DNA of 64,000 nucleotides from Candidatus Omnitrophota bacterium (GCA_022072175.1 JAJVIE010000003.1:1260483-1324482), one strand, 5' to 3'; shown: positions 43,924 through 54,807, numbered from the stretch's first letter. The notes: a model not told the origin generated them from the sequence alone. A program made the numbers and translations.

Positions 43924-44630
43924 GCGCGGGCCTTGGTTGAAGTGCGAGGGATCTCCACGTCGGCGTACATGCCCGGATGCAGGTGCGTATCCGTAGGCTC
44001 GACGGCGATCTTGACGGCGAAGGTCTGCGTGACCCGCTCCTCGGCCGTCTGCACGTTGCGAGGCGTGAACTCGGCCTGCGGCGAGACGTGGCGCACGCGG
44101 CCGGTGACCGGCCGTGCCGCTCCATCGAAGCGGACGATCGCTTCCTGTCCCAGCGCGACGGAGCCCAGGTCCCCCTCGGGCACGTACACGCGTACCCAGT
44201 AGTCCGATGGATCCCCGACGACCAGGAGCGTCCCGCCGGCCGGCACGATCTCGCCGGCCTCCCGGGTCTTCACGAGCACGACTCCATCGACGGGCGAGAC
44301 GACGGTCTGGTCGCGCGCGGCCAGCGCGGCGTGCTCGACGTCCTGCACACCCGCTCCGCCGACCTTGAAAAGGTCCCTCAGCCGGTTGTATTCGCGCTTG
44401 GCCTGCTCGTAGCGGTCCAGCGTGGCCAAGAGCTGTCCGCGCTGGACGCGATCACCCTCCTCTGTCAGCACCGAATCGACACGGCCCGGAGCGGCCGCGC
44501 CGAGCGAGTGTTCGGTCATCTCGAGCGTGCCGGACAACCGGATGATCCCACGGTCCCCGGGCCACCGGCACGAGGACATCCCGGTCAGAGCGAACGCCGC
44601 GAGAAGGGCCGCCATCCAGCGTCTAGACAT
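43920..44630 (-). CDS. HlyD/YbhG-type periplasmic adaptor, possible lipoprotein
   Basis: A 236-residue membrane-fusion protein. The N-terminus (MAALLAAFALTGMSSC) is a hydrophobic stretch ending in a Cys that may be lipidated, although the -3 residue is not a standard lipobox Leu. The barrel-sandwich halves are GRVDSVLTEEGDRVQRGQLL and VVSPVDGVVLVKTREAGEIV, with a rather short helical hairpin between. It bridges the ABC permease and the TolC-like channel. ATG with GGAGG upstream; it overlaps the TolC-like gene by 8 bases. Confidence 0.88.
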   Translation of the reverse strand: MSRRWMAALLAAFALTGMSSCRWPGDRGIIRLSGTLEMTEHSLGAAAPGRVDSVLTEEGDRVQRGQLLATLDRYEQAKREYNRLRDLFKVGGAGVQDVEHAALAARDQTVVSPVDGVVLVKTREAGEIVPAGGTLLVVGDPSDYWVRVYVPEGDLGSVALGQEAIVRFDGAARPVTGRVRHVSPQAEFTPRNVQTAEERVTQTFAVKIAVEPTDTHLHPGMYADVEIPRTSTKARA

Positions 44631-45984
44631 AAGTGCCTCCGGAGATCTCGCGCGTCCATGCTTCGAGCTGTCCGCTGGCGCGTCCGTAGCGGATGGCCGA
44701 CGACAGGCATAGCGTCTCCGCCCGTGAGCGCTCCTCACGGGCCTGAGCCCTCGCCCAGCCGGCCTCGACCAGCTCCCACTCACTGCCCGATCCGTTCTGC
44801 CTCCGTCTCAGCGCGTGGCGCTGTCGCTCCTCGGCCGCGGCCATGCGCGCCGAGGCGGCCTTGAGACCCAGCAGCGAGCGTTCCGTCAGCCGGCGGGCCT
44901 CGAGGATATCGGCCTCCAGCTGTCGGCGCGTCTCATCGGTGCGCAGCTGCTGTTCGCGCGCGCGGCTGGCGGCCTCGCCGATACGGAAGGCCCGCTGGCC
45001 TCCCTCGAAGACCGGCATCGTCACCCGTCCGCCGAAGAGATAGATCTCATCCGCATCCGAGGGCTGCTCGCCGCTGGGGCCGTACTCCGCATGGACGTTG
45101 ACCTTGGGCAGGTACTCGTACCACTGCACGCGTTCCTCGGCCCGGCGCTGGCGCACGGCCTCCGCGGCCACTCTGAGGTCCGGATGCGCGCCAAGGCTCG
45201 ACGGGGACTCCCGGCGGGCGCTGAAGGACGGCAGGTCCTCCCGGTCCCGCTCGCGGTCGAGCTCCAGCGGCGTGTGCGGGTCGTACCCGAGCGCCGCCAG
45301 CAGGTCCTCCTTGGCCGTACGCGCGGCATCGGTCGCCTCTGCGGACCGCCGGCAGGCCTCCAGGTACAACGCCCGGGCCTCCTTGACCTCAGCGACAGAG
45401 GCGTTGCCGCTGCGCAGTCGCCGGTGGGCCAAGCGTGACCGCACTCCGGCGACTTCGACGCCGGCATCGGACAACCGGGCCACATCCTCGGCCCGGACCG
45501 CTTCCAGATACAAGCTCGCGGCCCAGGCCAGGGCGTCCTGCCGCGCCTTGACCAGCTGGGCCCGTGACACGCGCTCGCCGTCGCGGACCGCAAGCAGTCT
45601 CTGGATGGCGGCCATGTCGAATACGATCTGCGTCACACGCAAGCGGCCTTCAAAACTACTGAACGGCCCCACCAGCGCATCTTCCTGGCCTGGGATCTCG
45701 ATACCTTGCGCGCGGAGGTTGCGGTACTGACGGGTCTCCGAGAGTTCGGCCGAGACCTGCGGCATGAACGCGGTGTACGCCTGCCACGTCCGGGAGGCGG
45801 CTTGACGCACCCGCTCCTCGGAGACGAGCACCTCGGTACCGCGTCGACCCGCCTGGACCAGCACGTCCCTGAGGCCCAGACGGAGGATCGCTTCCTCAGC
45901 GGCGGCAGGTCGGACGAGCGGACCCGTCAAGACCAGCGACAGTGCCAGCAGGGCGATGCTGAAGCGTCGCTCAGGGCGCCGCAC
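44623..45984 (-). CDS. TolC-family outer-membrane efflux protein
   Basis: A 453-residue protein with a signal peptide (LLALSLVLTGPLVRPAAA) and the duplicated long-helix and short-strand plan of TolC channels, including WQAYTAFMPQVSAELSETRQ and YEYLPKVNVHAEYGPSGEQ. The start is placed at a GTG at 45984, overlapping the oxidoreductase gene by 14 bases, because the longer frame encodes no signal peptide. It is the outer-membrane exit of the ABC-HlyD system. Confidence 0.85.
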   Translation of the reverse strand: MRRPERRFSIALLALSLVLTGPLVRPAAAEEAILRLGLRDVLVQAGRRGTEVLVSEERVRQAASRTWQAYTAFMPQVSAELSETRQYRNLRAQGIEIPGQEDALVGPFSSFEGRLRVTQIVFDMAAIQRLLAVRDGERVSRAQLVKARQDALAWAASLYLEAVRAEDVARLSDAGVEVAGVRSRLAHRRLRSGNASVAEVKEARALYLEACRRSAEATDAARTAKEDLLAALGYDPHTPLELDRERDREDLPSFSARRESPSSLGAHPDLRVAAEAVRQRRAEERVQWYEYLPKVNVHAEYGPSGEQPSDADEIYLFGGRVTMPVFEGGQRAFRIGEAASRAREQQLRTDETRRQLEADILEARRLTERSLLGLKAASARMAAAEERQRHALRRRQNGSGSEWELVEAGWARAQAREERSRAETLCLSSAIRYGRASGQLEAWTREISGGTYV

Positions 45985-47086
45985 GCGTGAGTCGCACAAG
46001 GCCGCCGAGTACGCCGGGATTCCAGCGCAGAAGCCCAAAGATCGCTCCGCTGACCGCATCGGACCGCTCCGCCCGTCCGAGCGCGGCCGCCACGAGCACC
46101 CGGGACAGGAACCGCCGTTTCCACTCACGCGCATAACTCCTGGTGATCGATCCTTGATGTGCCGTGCCCCCCGCGGCCAGCAGGCGGCCCAGCAGAGCGC
46201 CGCCCTCCAGCGCCACCGGGATGCCTCCGCCGATGATGGGGTCGACCATCGTCACGGCGTCCCCCGCGTAATGAACATCGTCCTGTCCGAACCTCAGCAC
46301 GCCGTCCGGCACCGCGCGGCAACTGCGCCAACCCTCGGTCCGCGCCGCCGGTCCCAGCGCCGCCTCGAGCGCGGGATTGACCGCGCGGAGCTCGCGCATG
46401 AGACCGTCGAGGTCCGCGCCGTACCGGCGCAGGCACTCGCTCTCGACGTACAAGCACATCGTCGCGCGGCCGGAGCCGGTAGGATTGAGGCCCACATGAC
46501 CCCGACGCACGAAGTGCAGCGCCACGCGGCCATCCAGACCTCGCACGCCCTCATAGGCCGTCCGGACGGCGAAGTACTCCTGCCGGCCGGCCAGCCGGGC
46601 CGGTTGACGGCGGCCGGAGGCGGCCACCAACACGGGGGTATGAACCTCTATTGTGCGGTTCGGTCCCGACAACTGCAAGCGCCATAGGCCGCCGGTCCGG
46701 CGGCTGTCGGTCCGCAGCGTCCCCGCGCTGAGATCCGCTCCGGCCTCCAGCGTCCGATCGAGCATCCATCGGTCGAAGCGGTCACGGTCGCAGGCGTACC
46801 CGCCGTCCCCCGGCAAGTTCGACGCTAGCTCCCGGGTGCCCGGGCCGGAGATCGCCACGGACCGGATCGGCTCGAGCCCCAGACGTGACCAGGCGCTCGA
46901 CAATCCCTGGGAACGCACGTACGTGCGCAGTTCAGGTCCCAGGAAACCACCGCAGACCTTGCCCGAGCCGGGCAGCCCGCGATCGTACAACAGCACGCGC
47001 CGGCGGCGGCGCAGCAGCTCCAGCGCGACCGCGCATCCGGCCGGACCCGCGCCCTCGATGACGACATCGTACAACGCGACGCTCAT
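45971..47086 (-). CDS. FAD-dependent oxidoreductase, geranylgeranyl-reductase-like
   Basis: A 371-residue flavoprotein of the GGR/p-hydroxybenzoate-hydroxylase superfamily. FAD motif VVIEGAGPAGCAVALELL at the N-terminus, RYGADLDGLMRELRAVNP in the middle, and the second FAD motif HYAGDAVTMVDPIIGGGIPVALEGG. Such enzymes reduce or hydroxylate polyenes, isoprenoids and halogenate or oxidise carrier-bound polyketides. It is coupled to the ketosynthase gene (ATGA) and likely modifies its product. Confidence 0.85.
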   Translation of the reverse strand: MSVALYDVVIEGAGPAGCAVALELLRRRRRVLLYDRGLPGSGKVCGGFLGPELRTYVRSQGLSSAWSRLGLEPIRSVAISGPGTRELASNLPGDGGYACDRDRFDRWMLDRTLEAGADLSAGTLRTDSRRTGGLWRLQLSGPNRTIEVHTPVLVAASGRRQPARLAGRQEYFAVRTAYEGVRGLDGRVALHFVRRGHVGLNPTGSGRATMCLYVESECLRRYGADLDGLMRELRAVNPALEAALGPAARTEGWRSCRAVPDGVLRFGQDDVHYAGDAVTMVDPIIGGGIPVALEGGALLGRLLAAGGTAHQGSITRSYAREWKRRFLSRVLVAAALGRAERSDAVSGAIFGLLRWNPGVLGGLVRLTRAAP

Positions 47087-48345
47087 CGGACGGGAGCCCT
47101 GCTGATCAGGAGCGCCGAATTCTTGGAGCCAAAAGCGATGGTGTTGCAGAGCACGTGATCCACCTCGAGAGAACGCGCGCGATTGGGCGTCACATCGAGC
47201 GGACATTCGGGATCGGGGTTGTCATAGTTGATCGTGGGAGGCACGATCCCCCGCGTCAGCGTGAACACGGCCGCCGACACGCCGGCGGCGCCGCAGGCGC
47301 CCTGCGGGTGGCCGATCTGGGATTTGAGGGCCGTGGCGGCCACCCGCGCGGAGCGCTCGCCGAACACCAGGCCCATCGCTCGGGCCTCGGCCGGATCGTT
47401 GAGCCGCGTGCCGGTGCCGTGCAACTGAACACAGCCGACGCGCGCGGGGTCCACTCCGGCCTCCTGGAGGGCCAGACGCATCGCGCGCGCCGGCTCGATG
47501 CCGTCGTTCTTGACGGCCACGCGGTGATAGGCCTCGCACGTCGAACCGTACCCGGTGATCTCGGCCAGCACCCGCGCTCCGCGCCGGAGCGCGCTCTCTT
47601 CGGACTCGACCATCAGCATCCAAGCGCCTTCGCCCAGCACGAACCCGTCGCGGTCGCGGTCGAACGGCCTTGAGGCGCGCTCAGGCGTCTCGTTGTAGCG
47701 CGCCGCGGCGACCTTCATGCGGCCGAATCCCGCCAACAATCCCTGCGTGATGCACGCTTCGGCGCCTCCGGTCACGAGCGCCTCGGCCTGGCCGGTCTTG
47801 ATCTGACGGTAAGCGTATCCGATGGCGTCGGTGGAGGAGGTGCAGCCCGTGGACAGAACGTGGCTCGGGCCGTACAGGCCGAACGCGATGGAGATCTCGC
47901 TGGAGAGCATGCCCACGAACGACGAGGAGACGCAGTAGGGCGTCACATGGCGGTTGTTCTTCAGGTACAGTTCCCTGTACTGCATCTCGGCGAACTCGAT
48001 CCCGCCGCCGCCGGTGCCGACGATGACGCCCATCCCCCGGCGGTCCTGCTCGGGCAGGGCGTCCGGATCGTATCCGGCCTGCCGCAGCGCCTCGCGAGCG
48101 GCGCCGATGGCCATGGGGATCAGTCTCGGCACGCGTTTGGAATCGAGCGCGCTGATGTGCCTCAGCGGGTCGAAGTCCGGCACTTCGGCCGCGACCTGGC
48201 TTTCGATCAGGGGGTCCTGCACGAGCGTCACTCGCCGGGTGCCCGATCGACCCGATCTCAATCCTTCGTAGAAGGCGTCAAGGCCCTCCCCCAACGGGCT
48301 GATCGCCCCGACTCCGGTGATGAAGACCCTGCGTCCCGGGCTCAC
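47083..48345 (-). CDS. Beta-ketoacyl-ACP synthase (FabF-like)
   Basis: A 420-residue condensing enzyme. The catalytic triad is visible: Cys in VLSTGCTSSTDAIGYA, His in QLHGTGTRLNDPAEA and His in SQIGHPQGACGAAG. The start is a GTG overlapping the YceI-like stop (GTGA), with GGAG upstream; an ATG eight codons earlier is the alternative. As a lone KAS II-like enzyme in an operon with a flavoprotein and an exporter and without ACP or acyltransferase genes, it probably serves specialised lipid or polyene synthesis rather than bulk fatty-acid synthesis. Confidence 0.9.
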   Translation of the reverse strand: MSPGRRVFITGVGAISPLGEGLDAFYEGLRSGRSGTRRVTLVQDPLIESQVAAEVPDFDPLRHISALDSKRVPRLIPMAIGAAREALRQAGYDPDALPEQDRRGMGVIVGTGGGGIEFAEMQYRELYLKNNRHVTPYCVSSSFVGMLSSEISIAFGLYGPSHVLSTGCTSSTDAIGYAYRQIKTGQAEALVTGGAEACITQGLLAGFGRMKVAAARYNETPERASRPFDRDRDGFVLGEGAWMLMVESEESALRRGARVLAEITGYGSTCEAYHRVAVKNDGIEPARAMRLALQEAGVDPARVGCVQLHGTGTRLNDPAEARAMGLVFGERSARVAATALKSQIGHPQGACGAAGVSAAVFTLTRGIVPPTINYDNPDPECPLDVTPNRARSLEVDHVLCNTIAFGSKNSALLISRAPVR

Positions 48346-48938
48346 GCGGTCTCCGGCCGTTGTGTCCACAGCGTCTCATAGGTCACCTCGACCTCATCGC
48401 GCAGGCGCATGAGGCCGGCCAGACCGGGAGGACGCAGGCCGAACATCGACAGGGACAGGTCCAGGCGGCCGCGTACGCGCAGACCCGCGGGCTCCCTCAC
48501 GGCCTCGCACTCGGTGACGACATCACGCGATGCGCCTCCGACGTCCATGCGCCCGCTCAGACGATAGTGTCCCGACCTCTCGTCCCCGTCGAGGCGCTCC
48601 AGGGACAGCGCGGTGTAGACGACCTCGGGGCGATGGCCGGACCGGAGCGTGTACTGGAGCGCGTGGTCGCGTGCCTCGTTGCCGGTCCCTATGGACAACA
48701 CGGGCAAGCGCAGCTCCGCGGGCGCCTTGAGCGTGCCCGCGGTCTCATCGAGCTCGATGGGTCCACCGGTGAGCGCCGAGCTGTTGCCGGTAAAACCGTG
48801 CAGTGGCGAGCCTCCCTTGACGGACACGCGCGTAGCGGCGGGCTTGAGCTCGTAGACGGCCGCCTCCGCGCGCGCCAGAACGGCGTACAGCAGTACCAGT
48901 GCCAACACGATCCCGTAGAGCAGAGTGATCTTTCGCAT
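48342..48938 (-). CDS. Exported YceI-like lipid-binding protein
   Basis: A 198-residue protein with a signal peptide or anchor (LLYGIVLALVLLYAVLARA) and the YceI lipocalin-like fold: YELKPAATRVSVKGGSPLHGF, LPVLSIGTGNEARDHALQYT, RLSGRMDVGGASRDVV. YceI proteins bind polyisoprenoid or fatty ligands in the periplasm. As first gene of the ketosynthase-exporter operon it may bind the product or precursor. TAGCAT (48951-48946) ends 7 nt before the ATG and there is no ribosome site. Confidence 0.85.
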   Translation of the reverse strand: MRKITLLYGIVLALVLLYAVLARAEAAVYELKPAATRVSVKGGSPLHGFTGNSSALTGGPIELDETAGTLKAPAELRLPVLSIGTGNEARDHALQYTLRSGHRPEVVYTALSLERLDGDERSGHYRLSGRMDVGGASRDVVTECEAVREPAGLRVRGRLDLSLSMFGLRPPGLAGLMRLRDEVEVTYETLWTQRPETA

Positions 48939-48945
48939 AGCCCCG

Positions 48946-49019
48946 ATGCTAGCACCGGACCACTGGAGGACGCATCCGACTTTGGTCGGTATCGGTCCCT
49001 GAGGCGCGATGCTATACTG
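48946..49019. promoter_or_regulatory. Divergent -10 boxes of YceI operon and kinase operon
   Basis: Minus strand: TAGCAT (48951-48946), 7 nt before the YceI-like ATG. Plus strand: TATACT (49014-49019), 5 nt before the kinase ATG. Both transcripts should be leaderless. The two-component system may control the divergent operon. Confidence 0.6.
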
Positions 49020-49024
49020 CCCCC

Positions 49025-49954
49025 ATGAACAAACGCCCCTCTCCCGCCTGGCTGTACGCGTCGGCCGGAACAGCCGTCGGCTTGGTCTACGCTGGCGTCA
49101 GCCTGATCCTCGACAGCGGCCTGTTGGACAACACCTCCCGGCACGTCCTCATCGGCTGGATCCACGAGTTCGTCGACACGGTGTTGCCGGTGGTCTCCGG
49201 CGCGACGGCCGGTCTGGGGCTCTACTACTACAGACGTCAGCGCCTGCTCAACCGCCGCCTGTCCAGCCGCAACGACCGCCTCAAGCAGGACCTGCTGTTC
49301 CACGCGCTGATCTCACAGATCCTGCACGAGATCCAGAACCCCGTGCACAACCTCTCGGCCGTGCTCGAGTCGCACCCGGGCGATCTGGACACGGCCGGAC
49401 GCGAGATGCTCCGCCGCAACCTCGACAAGCTCAAGGAGCTCAGGTCCCGCTACGGCCGGGTCGGACCGCTCCTCGAGTCCCTGGATCCCGAGGAGCCCGT
49501 CCGGTGGAAGGCCTGGTTCGAGGCGTTCTATGAGGACAAGTTCGCTCCCCAGGTCCGTGAGTCGGGTCTGAGCGTCGTACGCGACCTGGATGACGCCTCC
49601 GTCGGGATGCATCCGATGCTCTTGGAGCAGGTCTTCCAGACATTGCTTTCCAACGCTCTGGAGGCCGTCGAGCGCCGTCCGTCGGGCGTGACCGCAGCGC
49701 TCCATCTGTCCTCAAGGCTCACGAGCGGCCCATCCGGACCCATGGAGCTGACCGTCGAGATCCGCAACCCCGGCCCCTACCCGGCCGAGGTCCTCGAGGC
49801 GCAGGGTCGGAGACCGGTGGAAAGCCGCTCTGGACTGGGACTGGGGTTGTTGCTGGCCAGGACCATCCTCGAGCAGGCCGGAGGAGACCTCAAGCTGTCC
49901 AACCGCTCCGGAGAAGCGCTCACGGAGGTCATCCTGCCCGGAGCGCGGGCATGA
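49025..49954 (+). CDS. Sensor histidine kinase
   Basis: A 309-residue kinase with two N-terminal membrane helices (about residues 10-30 and 47-65) enclosing a very short periplasmic loop. The phosphoacceptor box is ISQILHEIQNPVHNLSAVLE (about residues 96-115). ATP-binding segments are LLEQVFQTLLSNALEAVE (N box) and SGLGLGLLLARTILEQAGG (G2 box). The loop is too short for a ligand domain, so it may sense the membrane or act with a partner. Translationally coupled to the response regulator (ATGA). Confidence 0.9.
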   Translation: MNKRPSPAWLYASAGTAVGLVYAGVSLILDSGLLDNTSRHVLIGWIHEFVDTVLPVVSGATAGLGLYYYRRQRLLNRRLSSRNDRLKQDLLFHALISQILHEIQNPVHNLSAVLESHPGDLDTAGREMLRRNLDKLKELRSRYGRVGPLLESLDPEEPVRWKAWFEAFYEDKFAPQVRESGLSVVRDLDDASVGMHPMLLEQVFQTLLSNALEAVERRPSGVTAALHLSSRLTSGPSGPMELTVEIRNPGPYPAEVLEAQGRRPVESRSGLGLGLLLARTILEQAGGDLKLSNRSGEALTEVILPGARA

Positions 49955-50529
49955 AACTGGCCTACATCGAGGATGATGCCGATGCGCGCTCGCTGTTCGC
50001 GGGACGCTTCCGCACGGACGGATGGACGTGCGACGAGTACGGCTCGGCCGAAGAGGCCCTGCCCAACATCGGTCCGGGCTCGCACGATGTGCTGGTCACG
50101 GATATCCGCCTGCCCGGCCTCAACGGCGTGGAGTTCCTGCTGGAGCTGCGTCGTCGTGACGTGCACACGCCCTGTGTGCTGATCACGGCTTTCGGCAGTC
50201 TGGGCCTGATGAAACAAGCCGTCAACTCCGCCGCCAACTACCTGCTCGAAAAACCGTTCGCTTACGCCGACCTTCGCCGCGTCATCGACAGGGTGCTCGA
50301 GCCGCCGTCCACACTGCAGTACTACGTGGACCGCGGTCTGGGGCGTCTGCAGTTGACCGAACGTGAGCAGGACGTCGCGCGGCTGCTGCTCAAGGGCCTC
50401 TCCAACGCCGAGATCGCTTCCGCCGCCTCGCTGTCCGAGAAGACCGTCAAACAGTACGTGACGCAGGTGTTCTCCAAGGCGGGCGTACAAAGCCGCGGGG
50501 AGTTCTTCGCGGCCATCTTTCCGGTATGA
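49951..50529 (+). CDS. Response regulator with LuxR-type HTH
   Basis: A 192-residue regulator: receiver domain (LAYIEDDADARSLFA, phosphoacceptor Asp in VLVTDIRLPGLNGVEFL, KPFAYADLRRV) and a C-terminal LuxR/NarL helix-turn-helix (LTEREQDVARLLLKGLSNAE, then LSEKTVKQYVTQVFSKAG). It is overlapped by the kinase and the UbiE-like gene, so all three are one unit. Targets are unknown; the divergent ketosynthase-exporter operon is the obvious candidate. Confidence 0.92.
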   Translation: MKLAYIEDDADARSLFAGRFRTDGWTCDEYGSAEEALPNIGPGSHDVLVTDIRLPGLNGVEFLLELRRRDVHTPCVLITAFGSLGLMKQAVNSAANYLLEKPFAYADLRRVIDRVLEPPSTLQYYVDRGLGRLQLTEREQDVARLLLKGLSNAEIASAASLSEKTVKQYVTQVFSKAGVQSRGEFFAAIFPV

Positions 50530-51257
50530 ACCCCGCGTCGACGACCTTGCGCCGGGGCCCCGACCAAGACTACATCCGGGGGATGTTCGATGCTTTCGCG
50601 CCGCGCTACGAGACGTTCACGCGGCTCATCGGGATGGGCCAGGACGACCGTCTGCGCCGTCAGGCTCTGCGCGACGTGCGTCCCGGCTGGCGCGTGCTGG
50701 ACTTGGCCTGCGGCACCGGACAGCTGACGTTCCTGGCCGCGCGCCGCGCGGGCCCGACGGGACAAGTGCTCGGCATCGACCTGTCGCCGGGCATGATCGC
50801 CCAGGCCCAGAGACGGCAGGCGGCCTCCGGGATCGCCGGACCGGCGCTGAGCTTCGAGGTGCGCCGCGGAGAGGACCTCCCCGACGGGGAACGCCGGTAC
50901 GACCTCATCGTCTCGGCCTACGCGTTACGCAATCTCTACGAGAACATCGATGTCGTGCTCAGGGGACTGCGGGAGTCGCTGGTCCCGGGAGGCGGCGTCG
51001 CCCTACTGGACCTGACCGAGCCGGTGCACCCGGTCCTGCGGACCTTGTACCGGGGTTATTTTTACGGGCTGGTCGGGCTTTACGGCAAAGCCCTTTTCGG
51101 CAAGGACTATCCTGTGACTTATCTGCCCGACTCGGCACAACGCTTCTTCAAAGCGCATGAGTTCACGGCGGCTCTGGAGCGGGCGGGATTCAAGAAGATC
51201 CAGCGTCAGGGTTACTTCTTGGGCGCGGTGACGCTCTATCGCGCGGTGCGCGCCTAG
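50526..51257 (+). CDS. ubiE: UbiE/MenG-type quinone C-methyltransferase
   Basis: A 243-residue SAM methyltransferase. Motif I is VLDLACGTGQLTFLAARRAG; the UbiE/COQ5 signatures are visible as MFDAFAPRYETFTRLIGMGQ at the N-terminus, DLIVSAYALRNLYEN and RALYRGYFYG-like TLYRGYFYGLVGLYGKALFG. It probably makes menaquinone from demethylmenaquinone, the quinone feeding the NapC-like cytochrome. The ATG overlaps the response-regulator stop. A methyltransferase of other quinones or lipids is possible. Confidence 0.82.
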   Translation: MNPASTTLRRGPDQDYIRGMFDAFAPRYETFTRLIGMGQDDRLRRQALRDVRPGWRVLDLACGTGQLTFLAARRAGPTGQVLGIDLSPGMIAQAQRRQAASGIAGPALSFEVRRGEDLPDGERRYDLIVSAYALRNLYENIDVVLRGLRESLVPGGGVALLDLTEPVHPVLRTLYRGYFYGLVGLYGKALFGKDYPVTYLPDSAQRFFKAHEFTAALERAGFKKIQRQGYFLGAVTLYRAVRA

Positions 51258-51258
51258 A

Positions 51259-51566
51259 TCAGGAGTCGGGCGCGGCGGTGAGGCCCTGGGCGGCCTCGCC
51301 TTCCTTCACGACCTTGTAGACGATCTCGCCTTCCTTGGCTTTGTTGAACTTCTGGCGGGCGACCTTCTCGATGTAGACCGGGTCCTCGCGCAGGCGCTTG
51401 AGCTCGAGCTCCAGGCGCTGGTTCTCCTTGCGAAGCTCGGCCATCTCCTGTCCGAGCGCCTGACTGCGCTGGGCCAGCCTCCAGACGTGCATCACCCTCG
51501 GCGCCAGGAACACCGCGAACAGTCCGAAGGCCAGCGCGTAGATCGCCAGACTGCCCGGACGGCGCA

Positions 51567-51567
<1 letters not shown>
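51259..51567 (-). CDS. ftsB: FtsB/DivIC-like cell-division protein
   Basis: A 102-residue bitopic protein: one helix (LAIYALAFGLFAVFLAP), a leucine-rich coiled coil (LGQEMAELRKENQRLELELK) and the FtsB/DivIC segment REDPVYIEKVARQKFNKAKE. It bridges FtsQ and FtsL in the divisome. It lies directly behind enolase (TGATG overlap), the common eno-ftsB order. Confidence 0.92.
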
Positions 51568-53529
<1,962 letters not shown>

Positions 53530-53539
53530 CGAGGTCCGT

Positions 53540-53872
53540 TTAGGACTGGAGGACGCGGTCGAGCCGGCGCTGAAGATCCGCCTTGGAGACCGCTCCGATG
53601 ATGCGCTCGACCTCTTGGCCGGACTTGAAGACGATCATCGTGGGGATGTTCATGACGCCGAAGCGGGTCGGGGCGTCCTGGTTGTCGTCCACGTTGATCT
53701 TGGCGACCTTGAGCTTGCCCTGGTAGGCGGGCGCCAGCTCATCGAGGACCGGGATCATGAGGCGGCAGGGTCCGCACCACTCGGCCCAAAAATCCACCAG
53801 CACCGGGATCGAGGACTTGGTGACCTCGGCTTCGAACGTCGCGTCGGTGATCTGCTGTACTGCGCCTGCCAT
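53540..53872 (-). CDS. trxA: Thioredoxin
   Basis: A 110-residue thioredoxin with active site WAEWCGPCRLM and the cis-Pro segment NIPTMIVFKSG. The ATG is preceded by AGAGGAGG; the longer open frame upstream is the translation of the tRNA-Thr gene and is rejected. It probably shares a transcript with tRNA-Thr and purN. Confidence 0.97.
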   Translation of the reverse strand: MAGAVQQITDATFEAEVTKSSIPVLVDFWAEWCGPCRLMIPVLDELAPAYQGKLKVAKINVDDNQDAPTRFGVMNIPTMIVFKSGQEVERIIGAVSKADLQRRLDRVLQS

Positions 53873-53922
53873 GACGGCCTCCTCTTGTGGACGGCGCCGG
53901 AGCGCCGACGGATGGGACTGAA

Positions 53923-53998
53923 TGGAGCTGGAGACCGGAATCGAACCGGTGACCTGCTGATTACGAATCAGCTGCTCTACCAGCTGAGCTACTCCAGC
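53923..53998 (-). tRNA. tRNA-Thr (CGT)
   Basis: A 76-nt cloverleaf with CCA. The anticodon loop is TTCGTAA closed by GCTGA/TCAGC; T-loop GGTTCGATTCC. It reads ACG threonine codons. It lies 50 bases upstream of trxA on the same strand. Confidence 0.95.
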
Positions 53999-54070
53999 GC
54001 TCATTCTGTCGTACTGCTCGATACGAGATCCCCCGTCCGGACACGGCCGGACGGGACAAATTGGGATGCT

Positions 54071-54099
54071 ATATTACCCGCTTCGGGGGCGGGTGTAAA
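54071..54099 (-). promoter_or_regulatory. Sigma70 promoter of tRNA-Thr
   Basis: On the minus strand TTTACA (54099-54094), 17-nt spacer and TAATAT (54076-54071). The spacer contains a CCCGC/GCGGG palindrome. Transcription would start near 54064 and could continue into trxA and purN. Confidence 0.8.
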
Positions 54100-54117
54100 G
54101 ACCGCCCCTCGGACCCC

Positions 54118-54807
54118 TTAGCCCGCGTACTGGGCCAGCGCGTCGGACAGGGTCTTGTTGGACGGCTTGAGCTGGGCCCCCTCCGCATAGAGGATGTCGT
54201 ACGAGCTGGCCGGGCGGCCGTAGTACTCGGCGTTGGACTCCCGGTCAGGACTGACGACCGCGCCCTGCAGGGCCACCCCGCCGAAAAGACCCCGGCTCCG
54301 CGAGTACGAATAGATCGCCGCCTTGAGCGAAAGGTCCGTGCCCGCTTCGGCCGAACGTCCCACCGGTCCGGCGGCGATCGAAGCGTCGGCTCCGAGGGTG
54401 AAGTTGTTGTCGAGCAGGCCTTCGAGGCCGCGCTCGTTCATGATGACCAGGACCAGGTCCGTGGCCTCGGCGCCGATCTGCAGGCCCCAACTGCCGCCGC
54501 CGATCTTGGAGAACGCCGCCTGTCCCCACTGGCCGGTCTTCTCGTCACGGCGCACGATGACGCCCTTGCCGACCCTCGCCCCGATGATAAAGCCGCCTTT
54601 GAGCACGGAGGGATAGATCGCGATGGCCTTGCAGCGCCGGAGCAGGTCCTCGGGGATGCTCTGGTCCGGTGAGGCCATGACCTCATCGAGCACCAACTTG
54701 GCCTCGCGCACCCGGGCGTCCAGCTCCACGGACGCTCCCGCGTCTGGGACGTACGCCCCGCCCAGCACCATCCACAACGACAGCATCACCGTCAGAGCCC
54801 GTTTCAT
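54118..54807 (-). CDS. Exported SYLF-domain (Ysc84-like) lipid-binding protein
   Basis: A 229-residue protein starting after GGGAGGAG. A signal peptide (about residues 1-26) precedes a SYLF domain: IPEDLLRRCKAIAIYPSVLK, KGGFIIGARVGKGVIVRRDE, GGGSWGLQIGAEATDLVLVI, then YSRSRGLFGGVALQGAVVSP. SYLF domains bind phosphoinositides or other lipids; bacterial forms are exported and of unknown role. Confidence 0.88.
   Translation of the reverse strand: MKRALTVMLSLWMVLGGAYVPDAGASVELDARVREAKLVLDEVMASPDQSIPEDLLRRCKAIAIYPSVLKGGFIIGARVGKGVIVRRDEKTGQWGQAAFSKIGGGSWGLQIGAEATDLVLVIMNERGLEGLLDNNFTLGADASIAAGPVGRSAEAGTDLSLKAAIYSYSRSRGLFGGVALQGAVVSPDRESNAEYYGRPASSYDILYAEGAQLKPSNKTLSDALAQYAG

Noticed and set aside
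53873-54004. N-terminal extension of thioredoxin (GVAQLVEQL-type sequence)
   Set aside because: This is the well-known translation of a tRNA gene; the tRNA-Thr lies exactly there and trxA has its own ribosome site.
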